A DNA stretch of 64,000 bases from Paenibacillus sp. Soil522 (GTDB lineage: Bacteria; Bacillota; Bacilli; Paenibacillales; Paenibacillaceae): the NCBI RefSeq assembly GCF_001428245.1, contig NZ_LMRV01000037.1, positions 20,687 to 84,686 on the forward strand. Reading direction: 5' to 3'. The position numbers and the translations under genes are program-made. A model generated the notes under the pieces. The model was not told where the DNA came from. It searched no databases and saw only the letters and a list, made by a program, of their open reading frames with translations. Position 1 is the first letter of the stretch, and the number at the start of each line of letters is the position of its first letter. Below are positions 45,784-55,058 of the stretch, piece after piece.

Positions 45784-45797
45784 TGAAAGCGCTATTT
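45784..45797 (-). promoter_or_regulatory. cre-like site before beta-helix hydrolase copy 2
   Basis: TGAAAGCGCTATTT matches the cre consensus with two mismatches at its end. On the minus strand it directly follows a TTGACA hexamer (45805-45800), the same geometry as at 61814-61842, but no clear -10 was found. Confidence 0.45.
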
Positions 45798-45863
45798 CCA
45801 TGTCAATTTCATTCGATTTTTTTTGAATTCTTTCAAAATCGGATGTTAATTTCTTTGGAAATG

Positions 45864-45888
45864 AAAAAAAACAGCCGAAATCGGCTGT
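45864..45888 (-). terminator. Terminator after second sugar-binding lipoprotein gene
   Basis: ACAGCCGA and TCGGCTGT form a tight stem with a two-base loop; on the minus strand seven or more T follow. Confidence 0.88.
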
Positions 45889-45945
45889 TTGGGAAATATT
45901 GGGGGCGGAAATGCGCTATTCTGCCTCGCTTAGCTTCCTATTCGA

Positions 45946-47535
45946 TTACTTCTTTTGCCGCCGTGCATATATCTTGTTGGCTTCGTCCGTCAATTCTTGA
46001 CCGCCGGATTTCAGCCAATTCACCTTAAAATCGTCGAACCCTTTATCCGTTTCCGCTTTGCCGATAACGGCTTTAATCAAATAATTGTCCACCAGCGTCT
46101 GCAGACTCGCCCAATTTTTCGCCTTGGCGGTCAATACGGCCGGGCCAATAACGTCCCTGAGCGGCTCATAACCGCTGTCCAGCTTCGCCTTCAGATCCAG
46201 CAATTCCTTGGTCGTATTATATTTCACCATGGAAGTATCAACATACGAAAGCGGGTTGTAGAAGCTGCCGGCGCCGGCTTTTGAGGCCTCCGGTGTCGGC
46301 CTTGCAATGACAAAGTCGCCGTTCATATCGTAGTTGACTCCCTTTTCACCGTAAACCGTAAGCAGCCAGCCTTCCGGATTTGTTGCAACGTATTCGAGAA
46401 TTTGCTCAATCCTGGTCCGTTTCGCCGCATCCTTCTCAAGCTGCACGCCTAACAATACAGGGGCTTGACGCGCGCCGGCGGAGAAGGCATACGCTTTGCC
46501 GGCCGGCCCGATAACCGGCTTTCCTGCAATAACGTGTTGGCCCTTTTCCAATGCGGATTTCGCAATATATACGGATTCAGCGTCGAAGCTGCGCCAACCC
46601 ATGTTATCGACCATGCCGATCTTTTGGTTGGAAAATTTTTCATTGAGCTGGCCGTTATCTGCTGTTATGAACTCCGGATCGATAAGTCCGGCTTCGAACC
46701 ACTTATTCAGAAGCTTGAGTGCCGAGCGGGTTTCTTCGGTTATCCCGCCATACACAACCTTTCCATCTGTGCCCAACTTGAACTGATACGGCGATACGCC
46801 ATAAGCCGAGAATACGGAAGTAAACATTTGAATCGGGAGCTTGCCTCGGCCCGACATGCCGTACGTATCCTTCCTGCCGTTGCCGTCCGGATCGTTATTC
46901 ACGAATTTGTTGAGCACATCCTCCAGCTCCGCGAGCGTCTTCGGAGGCTCGTTGTAGCCGATTTTCTTCAGCCATGCTTCATTATAACCGGGGATCATGC
47001 CTGAATTGCCGGTAGGCCATACCTTCGGGATTCCCCAGTTCCTTCCATTATAGAAACCGGCATTCCATGCGTCGGCGTCAAACGATTCCAGCGCTTTCGA
47101 ATAATTCGGCATATTTTTTCTGATTTCATCCGGGGAAATGCTGGCAATGATGCCCTGATCCGCCCATGTGGCTAAATCGATCTCGTTTGCATCGATTGGG
47201 AAAATGTCGGGAATTTGACCGGAAGCAAGCAGCACATTGAATTTATCCTTCCATCCCTGCCGTTCAAATTTGACATTTTTGATTTTAACATTGAATTTCT
47301 GCTCCAGCTGTTTCTGCACATAGTTGTCGTCAGCTTCAGGAGCACTGAAATTATTCGCCCAAGTAATCTCGATCCGTTTGTCGTTGGCCTCGGGCTTCAC
47401 AGTTTCAACAAACGACCCCGGCGTAGTCCCACTATCGCTTAGCTTGCCGCAACCGATCGCTACGAACGTCATCGACAAGACAATACCCGTCAAACTCAGC
47501 AAAGTTTTCTTTCTTTGTTTTTTTCTTTGATTCAT
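45946..47535 (-). CDS. Orphan sugar-binding lipoprotein (LplA-like)
   Basis: A 529-residue extracellular solute-binding lipoprotein. Signal peptide ends in lipobox VAIGC; the mature part shows ITWANNFSAPEADDNYVQKQ, SGQIPDIFPIDANEID and a calcium-loop-like NDPDGNGRKDTYG. RBS AGGTGAGG precedes ATG. It follows the second AraC-type gene, but no permease genes are nearby, unlike the usual SBP-permease-permease triplet. It may share the permeases at 39726-41605 or serve as a sensor partner for the AraC protein. The lipoprotein class itself is secure; the ligand is unknown. Confidence 0.88.
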   Translation of the reverse strand: MNQRKKQRKKTLLSLTGIVLSMTFVAIGCGKLSDSGTTPGSFVETVKPEANDKRIEITWANNFSAPEADDNYVQKQLEQKFNVKIKNVKFERQGWKDKFNVLLASGQIPDIFPIDANEIDLATWADQGIIASISPDEIRKNMPNYSKALESFDADAWNAGFYNGRNWGIPKVWPTGNSGMIPGYNEAWLKKIGYNEPPKTLAELEDVLNKFVNNDPDGNGRKDTYGMSGRGKLPIQMFTSVFSAYGVSPYQFKLGTDGKVVYGGITEETRSALKLLNKWFEAGLIDPEFITADNGQLNEKFSNQKIGMVDNMGWRSFDAESVYIAKSALEKGQHVIAGKPVIGPAGKAYAFSAGARQAPVLLGVQLEKDAAKRTRIEQILEYVATNPEGWLLTVYGEKGVNYDMNGDFVIARPTPEASKAGAGSFYNPLSYVDTSMVKYNTTKELLDLKAKLDSGYEPLRDVIGPAVLTAKAKNWASLQTLVDNYLIKAVIGKAETDKGFDDFKVNWLKSGGQELTDEANKIYARRQKK

Positions 47536-47659
47536 TGGTTTGACCTCACCTTTTTTTTACAATGTTTCATACCCGTTAGATTCCGTTTTTTGAAGTATTC
47601 AAATGCAAAAAAGGAAGAAAAAGCTCAGCTGTAAACAGCTTGTCTATGGAGGAATCTTG

Positions 47660-49873
47660 CTAATTGGCCGCACTCGACGTTTGTTTCGTTTGCCTGTACC
47701 GAACGGGAGTAATACCAAATCGCGCTTTGAATTTTACATGAAAATATTGCAGGTTTCGATACCCGACAAGAGACGCGATTTCCGTGACGGACAACTTGTC
47801 GTCCTCTTGCAGCAAGCGGGCGGCTTTTTCGAGTCTAATTCGGGTCACGTATTCGGTAAACGATTCGTTCATCACTTCGCCGAACAAGGTGGAAATGTAT
47901 GCGGGAGCGAGCGAAGCCACATCGGAAAGAATGTTGAGCGAAAGATCTTCGTGCAAATGCTCATCGATATAGGCTTTCAGCTTGAAAATGACCTCCGCAT
48001 GCTTATGCTTGACTGAATCCCGTACATGGACCCCAATACGTTCGGAAAGGCTGCGAATCGATGCGATCGTGTCTGCCAGCGTATCTTTCTTCAACTCGTC
48101 AAACAGATTGGAAGGAGGAATGATTTGCTGCAGCTCCAGCTCAATAATCGTTTCGTACAGTGCGGAAACGAGCTGAAGAAGAGCAAGCTCCACCGATTCA
48201 AGCTGCATATTCCGTTCCATCAGAACAGCAGCGAATTTATCGATAAATTGATTAACGCTCTCCACATCCCCGGCCTTAAGCGTATTCTGAAATGTATCCA
48301 GAGAAATCAGTGGCGGTTTCGGATCGAAAGCGGAAATTTTAGAATGCGAAATGATTGCTTCATGACCGTACATAAACCGATAGCGATATGCTTGATGAGC
48401 CACTCGATAGGAGAGAGGAATTTTCTCGGGCGATAAGACCGATGTGCCGATACCCGCTCCAAATCGGAGCTCTCCCCTCACTTCGTCCTGGATTTTGTCC
48501 AATTCCGCAGCTATCATCCCGTCATCCATCTCGGCGGCGCGTAAATCCAGGAAGTAGATAATGGCCGCTTCCTGCGGATTCAAGCAAACAACCTCGCATG
48601 GCACGGGGCGGTCGAATTGCTCGTAGCGCAATTTGAGCTTCTCACTATCGCCTTCGATGAGTTGAATATGCACCAACTGATAGCGGCAATCCTGTTGCAG
48701 GCCATCCACATGTTCAAGCCCGAGACTTGCGCCCATCACCAGGTTTTTCATCTCATTCTTTTTAGCCTGAGATTCCAAACTGACGATTTTTTGGTCCATG
48801 AAATTCAGCGCATTTCCGATTATCATATATTCGTTCGCATGGCTGGGGTTCAGACCCGGCTGATACTGGTGGCGAACATGTTGGATGAGTTTCTTCATCG
48901 GGAGATAGAAACGCTTGGAAATCATGTAGGAAACCGCTAACCCGAACAAGAGCACAAGACAGCAGGCTGCGAAAATCTTGGTTTTCAACTTTTTTGAATC
49001 CAGCACAAATGAATCCATCGGCCGATCCATCGCATAGGTCCAACTGTGTTCTGACTCTTGACCGGCGAGATGCGATAATACGAATGTGCCACTTAAACTG
49101 TCGTTGATCTGTGTGACGGTTTTACCGGATCTGATGGCTTGCCGGATCAACCCTACATCTTCCGAATTCGCCCCGGCTGTTTGCAGGATCAAATTCCCGT
49201 TTGCATCGAATATATAGAACCTCTCGAAGGAGGAGTGCATGATTTTAGAGACGGCCTGCTTCAGGTACTCCTGATCGACATCAACATATAGGTATCCTTT
49301 CGGCGATGGGCCGCTTACCCCGTACGGGAGCTTTACGATATACGTCATCGCCTGCTTTCCGTCCGGCAATGTCCGGATCATCCACCGGTTCGGAGTCATT
49401 TGCGGAAGCCCCTCAATAAAAACGAAGTCTGTGGAGTTTTCCGGATTTTCAAAGAAAAGATCACTGGTTACGACATAATTTCCTTGATGAAAATACACGG
49501 TTAAATTGGAGGCGCCTTCAATTGTTGTTTGAAAAATCTCTAGATCTTGTTGTAAAGACAATATACGGTCGAGGTTTTCTGACCAACTATTATTGAGCAA
49601 ATAATTCAAATTAGAGCTGTTCCGAGTGAGAATTGTGGTTACGGCCTTATTTTGAAGATTTTCTTCGTACTTTCGCAGCAATGTCCGTTCTACGTAATCT
49701 TTTGCTGTAACGAGACGTCGTTGACTATCCCTGGCGATTTCGTCCACCATCATTTGATTAGCCTGCGTGTACAGGTAACCTCCCGTAAGTCCGAGCAGCA
49801 CGACAGCTAATGCCGTAAACGATAAGATGAGACGGGTAAAAAAAGTATTTCTATAAAAAGGCAACGCTTTCAT
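47660..49873 (-). CDS. Membrane-bound AraC-family regulator (copy 2)
   Basis: A 737-residue protein of the same class as the one at 41881-44184. First helix about 12-36, extracellular Cache-like sensor about 40-285, second helix about 290-312 (FAACCLVLLFGLAVSYMISK), linker domain about 345-610, AraC HTH about 635-730 (LNILSDVASLAPAYISTLF; VTEIASLVGYRNLQYF; FGITPVRYRQT). ATG 49873 has AGGAGGGATCC upstream; the longer open frame lacks an RBS. It is transcribed toward the orphan binding protein and beta-helix hydrolase copy 2, its likely targets. Its base composition is close to the window average, unlike copy 1. Confidence 0.9.
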   Translation of the reverse strand: MKALPFYRNTFFTRLILSFTALAVVLLGLTGGYLYTQANQMMVDEIARDSQRRLVTAKDYVERTLLRKYEENLQNKAVTTILTRNSSNLNYLLNNSWSENLDRILSLQQDLEIFQTTIEGASNLTVYFHQGNYVVTSDLFFENPENSTDFVFIEGLPQMTPNRWMIRTLPDGKQAMTYIVKLPYGVSGPSPKGYLYVDVDQEYLKQAVSKIMHSSFERFYIFDANGNLILQTAGANSEDVGLIRQAIRSGKTVTQINDSLSGTFVLSHLAGQESEHSWTYAMDRPMDSFVLDSKKLKTKIFAACCLVLLFGLAVSYMISKRFYLPMKKLIQHVRHQYQPGLNPSHANEYMIIGNALNFMDQKIVSLESQAKKNEMKNLVMGASLGLEHVDGLQQDCRYQLVHIQLIEGDSEKLKLRYEQFDRPVPCEVVCLNPQEAAIIYFLDLRAAEMDDGMIAAELDKIQDEVRGELRFGAGIGTSVLSPEKIPLSYRVAHQAYRYRFMYGHEAIISHSKISAFDPKPPLISLDTFQNTLKAGDVESVNQFIDKFAAVLMERNMQLESVELALLQLVSALYETIIELELQQIIPPSNLFDELKKDTLADTIASIRSLSERIGVHVRDSVKHKHAEVIFKLKAYIDEHLHEDLSLNILSDVASLAPAYISTLFGEVMNESFTEYVTRIRLEKAARLLQEDDKLSVTEIASLVGYRNLQYFHVKFKARFGITPVRYRQTKQTSSAAN

Positions 49874-50071
49874 AAGGATCCCTCCTGGCACATACCCTGA
49901 TGCAAAAGGCAAGTTACTCGAATTAATTTTTCCGCATGATTGTACAACCAATCCGCCGGAGCGAATGACATATGCACAACAAGTATACCGATCTTATGTT
50001 TGATTTACTAGAGGTTCGTATGCTGCAAGTGTTGGTAATCAAGCGACAAGCGCATCAAGCAGGTCATACAT

Positions 50072-50263
50072 TCACCTCCGCTTGCCTCTGGGGGATTTCC
50101 CTGTAAGCTTGCGGTATGACTTAAAGAAATTCGAATAACTGTTGAAGCCGGACATGAAGCAAGCATGCGTTTGGGTATGTCCTTCCTGAATCAGCTCATC
50201 TGCAAGCCGGAGGATCACTGATAACATTTGCACGATGACACATTTGGCCAATGGTGAAAACAA
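50072..50263 (-). pseudogene. Remnant of an AraC-family regulator C-terminus
   Basis: The segment SGFNSYSNFFKSYRKLTGKS is the second recognition helix region of an AraC HTH, preceded by LADELIQEGHTQTHACF. The rest of the domain, the start and an RBS are missing. It is a decayed fragment. Confidence 0.65.
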
Positions 50264-50492
50264 AAGGATCCGTCGTCTGCCGAGAAGTTAAAATATTGCC
50301 TTGTATTGCTCTCCATGATTGTCACCTCACTTAAATCAATCCAATTCTACCGCAAGATTTGCATACTTTCAAATAATTTACGCCAGGATTATAGCCAATT
50401 TGAATGATACCTCATAAATGGCGCGATCGATCGGCACATGGCCGCTTGCTCCAGCTTTTCCCACAGCTCACGAGGCGCACGGTTGATCGCGT

Positions 50493-50738
50493 GTGGTTAA
50501 ATCAAAAGACCTAACCGACAGATTGTCAGGGTTCCCCGCCTTTAGTGAAACTCAAACTAGTATCATTCTGCTGCTTACAAAACCGGCGCTAACCGTATTG
50601 CGGGATTATGAAAAACAGAAAAAAGAGGGTAAAGATCCTGTATTCGACACGGTGAAGCTAGGCATTAAAGATGCTGATTTCTGGGAGAAAGAATATCAGT
50701 ACATTGAGCATGTTGAAGGTAATCGGGATAAAGCTTAA
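50493..50738 (+). pseudogene. Remnant of an alanine/glycine:cation symporter (AGCS) C-terminus
   Basis: From about residue 28 the frame reads LLTKPALTVLRDYEKQKK and then DPVFDTVKLGIKDADFWEKE, which resembles the cytoplasmic tail of AGCS (AlsT/DagA) sodium:alanine symporters. The membrane domain is absent and no RBS precedes the frame. It is best read as the tail of a deleted transporter gene. Confidence 0.55.
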
Positions 50739-51182
50739 ACTCCCCCTATTGCCTATAAGCATCCTAGAGTCTAGAGCGGAACTTTCATCCATCTCCCTTA
50801 CTTGCGCTTCGTTTTGCCTATATTTCATCAATATTAAAACGTTCCGTGCGCCGCTAAAGTAACATTTGAGTGGAAAACATACAGTCAAATCAAGGGTATG
50901 TGTTACAAATATAGAGCTAATTTCTAGCTATAGATTTGTAACATTGGTTAGTTTAGAGAAAATAAATCTAATTTTTAGCTCTATTTCAGAGCAACGGGCT
51001 GTTCGAGGGGACGGAGCACTATCGAGCTAAAATTACCGCCATACTGACTCGCCTTACTCTCTTGGATCGTTAATCTGAATTTTCATTTCCTACTGCTTTC
51101 CGGTACTCCCGTTATCGATCCTCCCGACCAATCGCCCGTCTTCTGATCGTTTCTCCGCACGATCACCCCATTATTTTTCACC
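50739..51182. other. Gene-free stretch with inverted repeat
   Basis: No coding frame is convincing. A 44-base imperfect inverted repeat lies at 50899-50943, followed by related AGCTAAAA/TTTTAGCTC fragments up to about 51030, which look like a degenerate intergenic repeat. Confidence 0.5.
50899..50943. repeat. Imperfect inverted repeat
   Basis: GTTACAAATATAGAGCTA and TAGCTATAGATTTGTAAC pair with two mismatches. Similar AGCTAAAATT/TTTTAGCTCT words occur in the next 100 bases. Confidence 0.5.
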
Positions 51183-52499
51183 TCACATTTGCCATTTCTC
51201 GAACAGCCGGTCTACTTTGTTTACAATCGATTTTTCCGAAACCGTTGCAAGCACTCCGTCGTTAACAATGAATTTCCCGTTCACCACAACATCGCTTACA
51301 GCGTTCGGCTGCATGGCATATACAACGTTCGCGAACAGCTCCCGCTTTGGCGACAAGGAAAGATCAGCCAGATTAAGCGTTACGAAATCGGCCTGATAAC
51401 CTTCTTGCAGCACGCCTACTGGCAGACGCAGAAGCTCTCCACCAACCTTCGTGCCCATATCGAACACTTGCTTTGCGTTAATGCAGGTGCCGTCCAGTCG
51501 GGTTACCTTCTGCAGAAGCGAGCACATTCTCATCTCCTCAAATACGCTGATCCGGTTGTTGCTGCAAGCTCCGTCCGTACCTAACGTAATCCGGACGCCG
51601 GCTTGCGCGAGGTCCGGTATCCGCGTTACGCCGTCCGATAGAAACATGTTGCTTGAAGGACAATAGGCCAAAGCCGCATTTTTCCCGCCTAACAGCCGGA
51701 TCTCCGAATCCTCGAGCCAGACCAGATGAACCGCAATCATTCTTTCGTCGACTACCCCTAGACCATTCAAATAGTGAACGGGCCTAAGCTTATATTTCTC
51801 AAGCGTTTCCTCCACCTCGAACATCTCTTCCGCAACATGGATATGGAAAGGGGTATCGAGCTCATGGGCTAAACGGTGACCCGCCTTAATCATCTCCGGA
51901 GAAGCGCCATGCGGACTGTGAGGGGCCGGATGGATCGTTACCATCGGATTCCCTTGATACTTTATAGCCAGCTGGCGGGTCCGGTGCACCGCATCCTGAA
52001 CGGTTTCTTGATAGCTCAGCGGAGCCCCGTCCCAATCGTACATCGTTCGTGCCAGCACCAAGCGGATTCCCAAATCCTGCGCCGCTTGAATAACCGCTTC
52101 GTCCGTGGCCGTGCCCCCGTTATGGACGTAGAAAAAATCGCTGACGGTAGTCACGCCGTACTTCAGCATTTCGCCGAATGCAAACAATGCGCCGGTATAA
52201 ACCGCATCTTCATCCAGAAGAGGCGTGTACTTGTAGAGGGCATTATCGCGCCATTCCAGGAAAGGACGGTCAACGGCGATTCCTCTCAAAAGGCTTTGAA
52301 AGGAGTGGTTATGAGCGTTAACAGTGCCCGGTACGATGGCTTTGCCTCTCAAGTCCGTTTGCCCGGCTCCTGCATACTTCGCTTCCATCGCTTGACGTTC
52401 TCCGATTTCCTTAATGACACCATTCTCGACAAGCATCGCGAGATTGCTCTGAAACTTCTCTTTATAATAAATAGAATCGGCTGTAAATAATTGCAGCAT
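51183..52499 (-). CDS. Amidohydrolase, possible formimidoylglutamate deiminase-like
   Basis: A 438-residue metal-dependent amidohydrolase. Metal-ligand motifs: NAHNHSFQSLL, HIHVAEEMF, AVHLVWLED and LGTDGACSNN. VTTVSDFFYVHN recalls HutF, while GTDGACSNN with EEMRMCSLLQK is closer to the MtaD/SsnA/8-oxoguanine deaminase group. Position at the end of a hutI operon, after an M20 amidase, favours a role on N-formimidoyl-glutamate; a purine or other deaminase is the alternative. RBS GGGAGG precedes ATG, and the gap to the M20 gene is only 12 bases. Confidence 0.7.
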   Translation of the reverse strand: MLQLFTADSIYYKEKFQSNLAMLVENGVIKEIGERQAMEAKYAGAGQTDLRGKAIVPGTVNAHNHSFQSLLRGIAVDRPFLEWRDNALYKYTPLLDEDAVYTGALFAFGEMLKYGVTTVSDFFYVHNGGTATDEAVIQAAQDLGIRLVLARTMYDWDGAPLSYQETVQDAVHRTRQLAIKYQGNPMVTIHPAPHSPHGASPEMIKAGHRLAHELDTPFHIHVAEEMFEVEETLEKYKLRPVHYLNGLGVVDERMIAVHLVWLEDSEIRLLGGKNAALAYCPSSNMFLSDGVTRIPDLAQAGVRITLGTDGACSNNRISVFEEMRMCSLLQKVTRLDGTCINAKQVFDMGTKVGGELLRLPVGVLQEGYQADFVTLNLADLSLSPKRELFANVVYAMQPNAVSDVVVNGKFIVNDGVLATVSEKSIVNKVDRLFEKWQM

Positions 52500-52511
52500 A
52501 TCGGTTCCTCC

Positions 52512-53774
52512 CTATCTATTCAATCGTTGGTCCAGTTCCAAAATGGTATGAAGCAGCACGTTGGCTGCTTTCTCAATGTCTTCCATGCGGCTCTCCTCAT
52601 CCGGACAATGGCTTTTACCGCCAATACTCGGCACAAACAGCATCCCGCTTCTCGTAATGGAAGCCATATGAGCCGCATCGTGGCCAGCCATGCTGCCAAG
52701 CAAATGATACGGATAGCCCAATGAATGCGCCTGCTCCTGACTGACCCGAATAACCTCGTCATCCATAGGCGCCGGAGGTTGATCAAGCATGACCGATCGC
52801 TGCACAATGGCGCTGCGCTCCTGCTCGATTACCGAAATAAAGCTTTCCCAAGCCGTAATGGCCTCTTGAATTTCCCCACGGCTTTTACCGCGTATTTCCA
52901 CGATAAACTGGACTTTCTCGGGGATGATATTGGCGGCATTCGGCGTGATAACCATTCTCCCCACCGTACCGACAACTTCACTCGCCGGATGGTTCCGGCA
53001 TACCTTTTCCAGCGCCAGAACGATCTCGGCAGAAGCGGTCAATGCGTCGTTCCGATCCTCCATCAACGTGGTTCCGGCGTGATTCGCTTCACCGGATACT
53101 ACGACTATTTCCCGGTAAATACCGGTAATCGCGGTTACGACGCCAACGGGAATATTCCGTTCCAATAACCGTTTCCCTTGCTCAATGTGAACTTCAAGAA
53201 ATGCGCTCAATTCCTCAGGACTGCGGGCGGCATCTTCAAAACGGTCCGGATCGCCTCCCGCGCTCCGCAAAGCATCTGTCAAAAGCTGCCCGGCCGGATT
53301 TTTCACGCCCGTAATATCCGTTCTTTTCAGTTTCTTCGTAACGGCCCTGCTGCCGAATGTCGATAACCCGAACGGATTCGGCTCCTCCGCGCTGAACGAG
53401 ACCAGTTCGAGCGGATGTCTCGTCATCATCTCATGCTCTTGCAGCACTCTCATCACTTCGAGCGCAATCAGAACGCCCAGCGCGCCGTCATATTTGCCGC
53501 CATTAGATACCGTATCGATATGGGATCCGAAAGCAATGGGAGGAAGAAAAGAATCACTTCCCTCCCGCATTGCCCATATATTGGCCGCTTGATCGACCCT
53601 GAGCTCCAAAGCTATCTCGGCGAGCTGTTCCTTCAGCCAATCCCTCGCTGCCAATTCCGCAGACGTGAAGGTTGTCCGGTCGAGCCCGCCATGTTCGTTC
53701 CTGCCGAACATGGCCAAAACGCCGATGCTCTGCTCCAATCGGGCCGGGTTAACCCGAAGCTGCTTTTTTTCCAA
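52512..53774 (-). CDS. M20 amidohydrolase, N-carbamoyl/allantoate amidohydrolase type
   Basis: A cytosolic zinc hydrolase of about 420 residues of the hydantoinase/carbamoylase branch of M20. Motifs: GSHIDTVSNGGKYDGALGV (metal and catalytic Asp), SAEEPNPFGLSTFGSRAV (catalytic and metal Glu), HIEQGKRLL, NHAGTTLMEDRNDAL (dimerisation lid) and GHDAAHMA. TTG 53774 is chosen as start since AAGGAGG lies nine bases upstream, inside the end of hutI (26-base overlap). In a histidine-degradation context it may hydrolyse N-formyl-glutamate in place of HutG; family members act on N-carbamoyl amino acids or allantoate. Confidence 0.85.
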   Translation of the reverse strand: MEKKQLRVNPARLEQSIGVLAMFGRNEHGGLDRTTFTSAELAARDWLKEQLAEIALELRVDQAANIWAMREGSDSFLPPIAFGSHIDTVSNGGKYDGALGVLIALEVMRVLQEHEMMTRHPLELVSFSAEEPNPFGLSTFGSRAVTKKLKRTDITGVKNPAGQLLTDALRSAGGDPDRFEDAARSPEELSAFLEVHIEQGKRLLERNIPVGVVTAITGIYREIVVVSGEANHAGTTLMEDRNDALTASAEIVLALEKVCRNHPASEVVGTVGRMVITPNAANIIPEKVQFIVEIRGKSRGEIQEAITAWESFISVIEQERSAIVQRSVMLDQPPAPMDDEVIRVSQEQAHSLGYPYHLLGSMAGHDAAHMASITRSGMLFVPSIGGKSHCPDEESRMEDIEKAANVLLHTILELDQRLNR

Positions 53775-55044
53775 GCAAAACACCCTCCTTAACCGCAACT
53801 ACCCCATTTTTAATGACGGTATCAACAAGATTGACGGCGAAGTTATATTGAAGCATTTGATAATTAGAGGCATTGAACAAGACGATATCCGCTTTCTTCC
53901 CGACTTCGATGCTGCCGATTTGATCCGCTCTTCCAATCGCATGCGCTGCATTAATCGTCGCCGCTGCAAGCACCTCGGCTGGCGTCATTCGCATCGTTAT
54001 GCAGGCAGCGTTCATGACAAACGGCATCGACTGGGTTGGAGATGAGCCGGGGTTGCAATCGGTGGATAGTGCTACAGCTACCCCTTCCTCAATCATCGTT
54101 CGAGCCCTTGCCGGCTGCTCCATCAGGAAGAAGGCTGTCGCCGGCAATAGAACGGCAATCGTTTGACTGCCGGCCAGCTGGCGGATTCCCTCATCGGACG
54201 CCTGCAGCAGATGCTCTGCGGAAACTGCTCCTACCTTAACCGCCAACTCGGCGCCGCCGGTATAAACAATCTCATCTGCATGGATTTTCGGCTTTAAGCC
54301 ATACCGTTTGCCGGTTTCGAGTATTCGTTCGGACTGCTCGACCGTGAACACCCCGTCTTCGCAAAATACGTCGCAGAACTCAGCCAGACTTTCCCTCGCT
54401 ACGAGCGGTATCATTTCATCGGTTATAAGACTGACGAAGGCATCTGGATTTTCTTTGTATTCAACGGGAACCGCATGGGCTCCCATAAACGTGGATACCA
54501 AATCGACGGGATGAAGCTCATTCAGCTTGCGGGCAGCGCGCAGCTGTTTCAATTCATCCTCAACCGTCAAGCCGTACCCGCTTTTGGCTTCTACAGTCGT
54601 AACTCCGTGCTGCAGTAAACGGTTCAGCCGCGCATAGGATTGCTCAACCAGTTGTTCCAAGGTGGCCTCCCGGGTACTCTTCGTCGAGCTCAAAATACCG
54701 CCGCCCTGTTTTAAAATATCGATATATTTGATGCCCTGCAGCCTCATCTCGAATTCTTTCTCCCGGCTGCCTGCGAATACGAGATGGGTATGAGGATCCA
54801 CAAGTCCAGGCGTGACCACTTTGCCTGCGGCATCTATTGTCGTAACGGGGCCCGTCACTGTATCCAAATATTTGGCTGCCTCTTCATCCGTACCTGCAAA
54901 AGCAATAAGGTTATCAACTAATATGACGCTGCCATTCTCAATAATGTCCAGCTCAGACATTTCCCGTCCCCGCTTGGGCAAATGGCTTGCCCCTTTAACG
55001 GTTACGACCTGGTTTGCAGATTTAACATAAATAATTGATTTCAT
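53749..55044 (-). CDS. hutI: Imidazolonepropionase
   Basis: A 431-residue amidohydrolase that opens 4-imidazolone-5-propionate to N-formimidoyl-L-glutamate, third step of histidine degradation. Family motifs are VDPHTHLVFAGSREKEFEMR (metal His pair), TTVEAKSGYGL, FMGAHAVP, KIHADEI and LSTDCNPGSSP (metal Asp). Length is the usual 410-430. A modest RBS (AAAGGGCGG) precedes ATG. The intact gene follows the truncated hutU and overlaps the M20 gene, so it heads what remains of the operon. Confidence 0.95.
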   Translation of the reverse strand: MKSIIYVKSANQVVTVKGASHLPKRGREMSELDIIENGSVILVDNLIAFAGTDEEAAKYLDTVTGPVTTIDAAGKVVTPGLVDPHTHLVFAGSREKEFEMRLQGIKYIDILKQGGGILSSTKSTREATLEQLVEQSYARLNRLLQHGVTTVEAKSGYGLTVEDELKQLRAARKLNELHPVDLVSTFMGAHAVPVEYKENPDAFVSLITDEMIPLVARESLAEFCDVFCEDGVFTVEQSERILETGKRYGLKPKIHADEIVYTGGAELAVKVGAVSAEHLLQASDEGIRQLAGSQTIAVLLPATAFFLMEQPARARTMIEEGVAVALSTDCNPGSSPTQSMPFVMNAACITMRMTPAEVLAAATINAAHAIGRADQIGSIEVGKKADIVLFNASNYQMLQYNFAVNLVDTVIKNGVVAVKEGVLLGKKAASG

Positions 55045-55058
55045 TTCGCAGCCGCCCT

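Noticed and set aside
51183..52499. Confident naming as HutF
   Set aside because: The GTDGACSNN and EEMR signature fits the MtaD/8-oxoguanine deaminase group at least as well, so no symbol was given.
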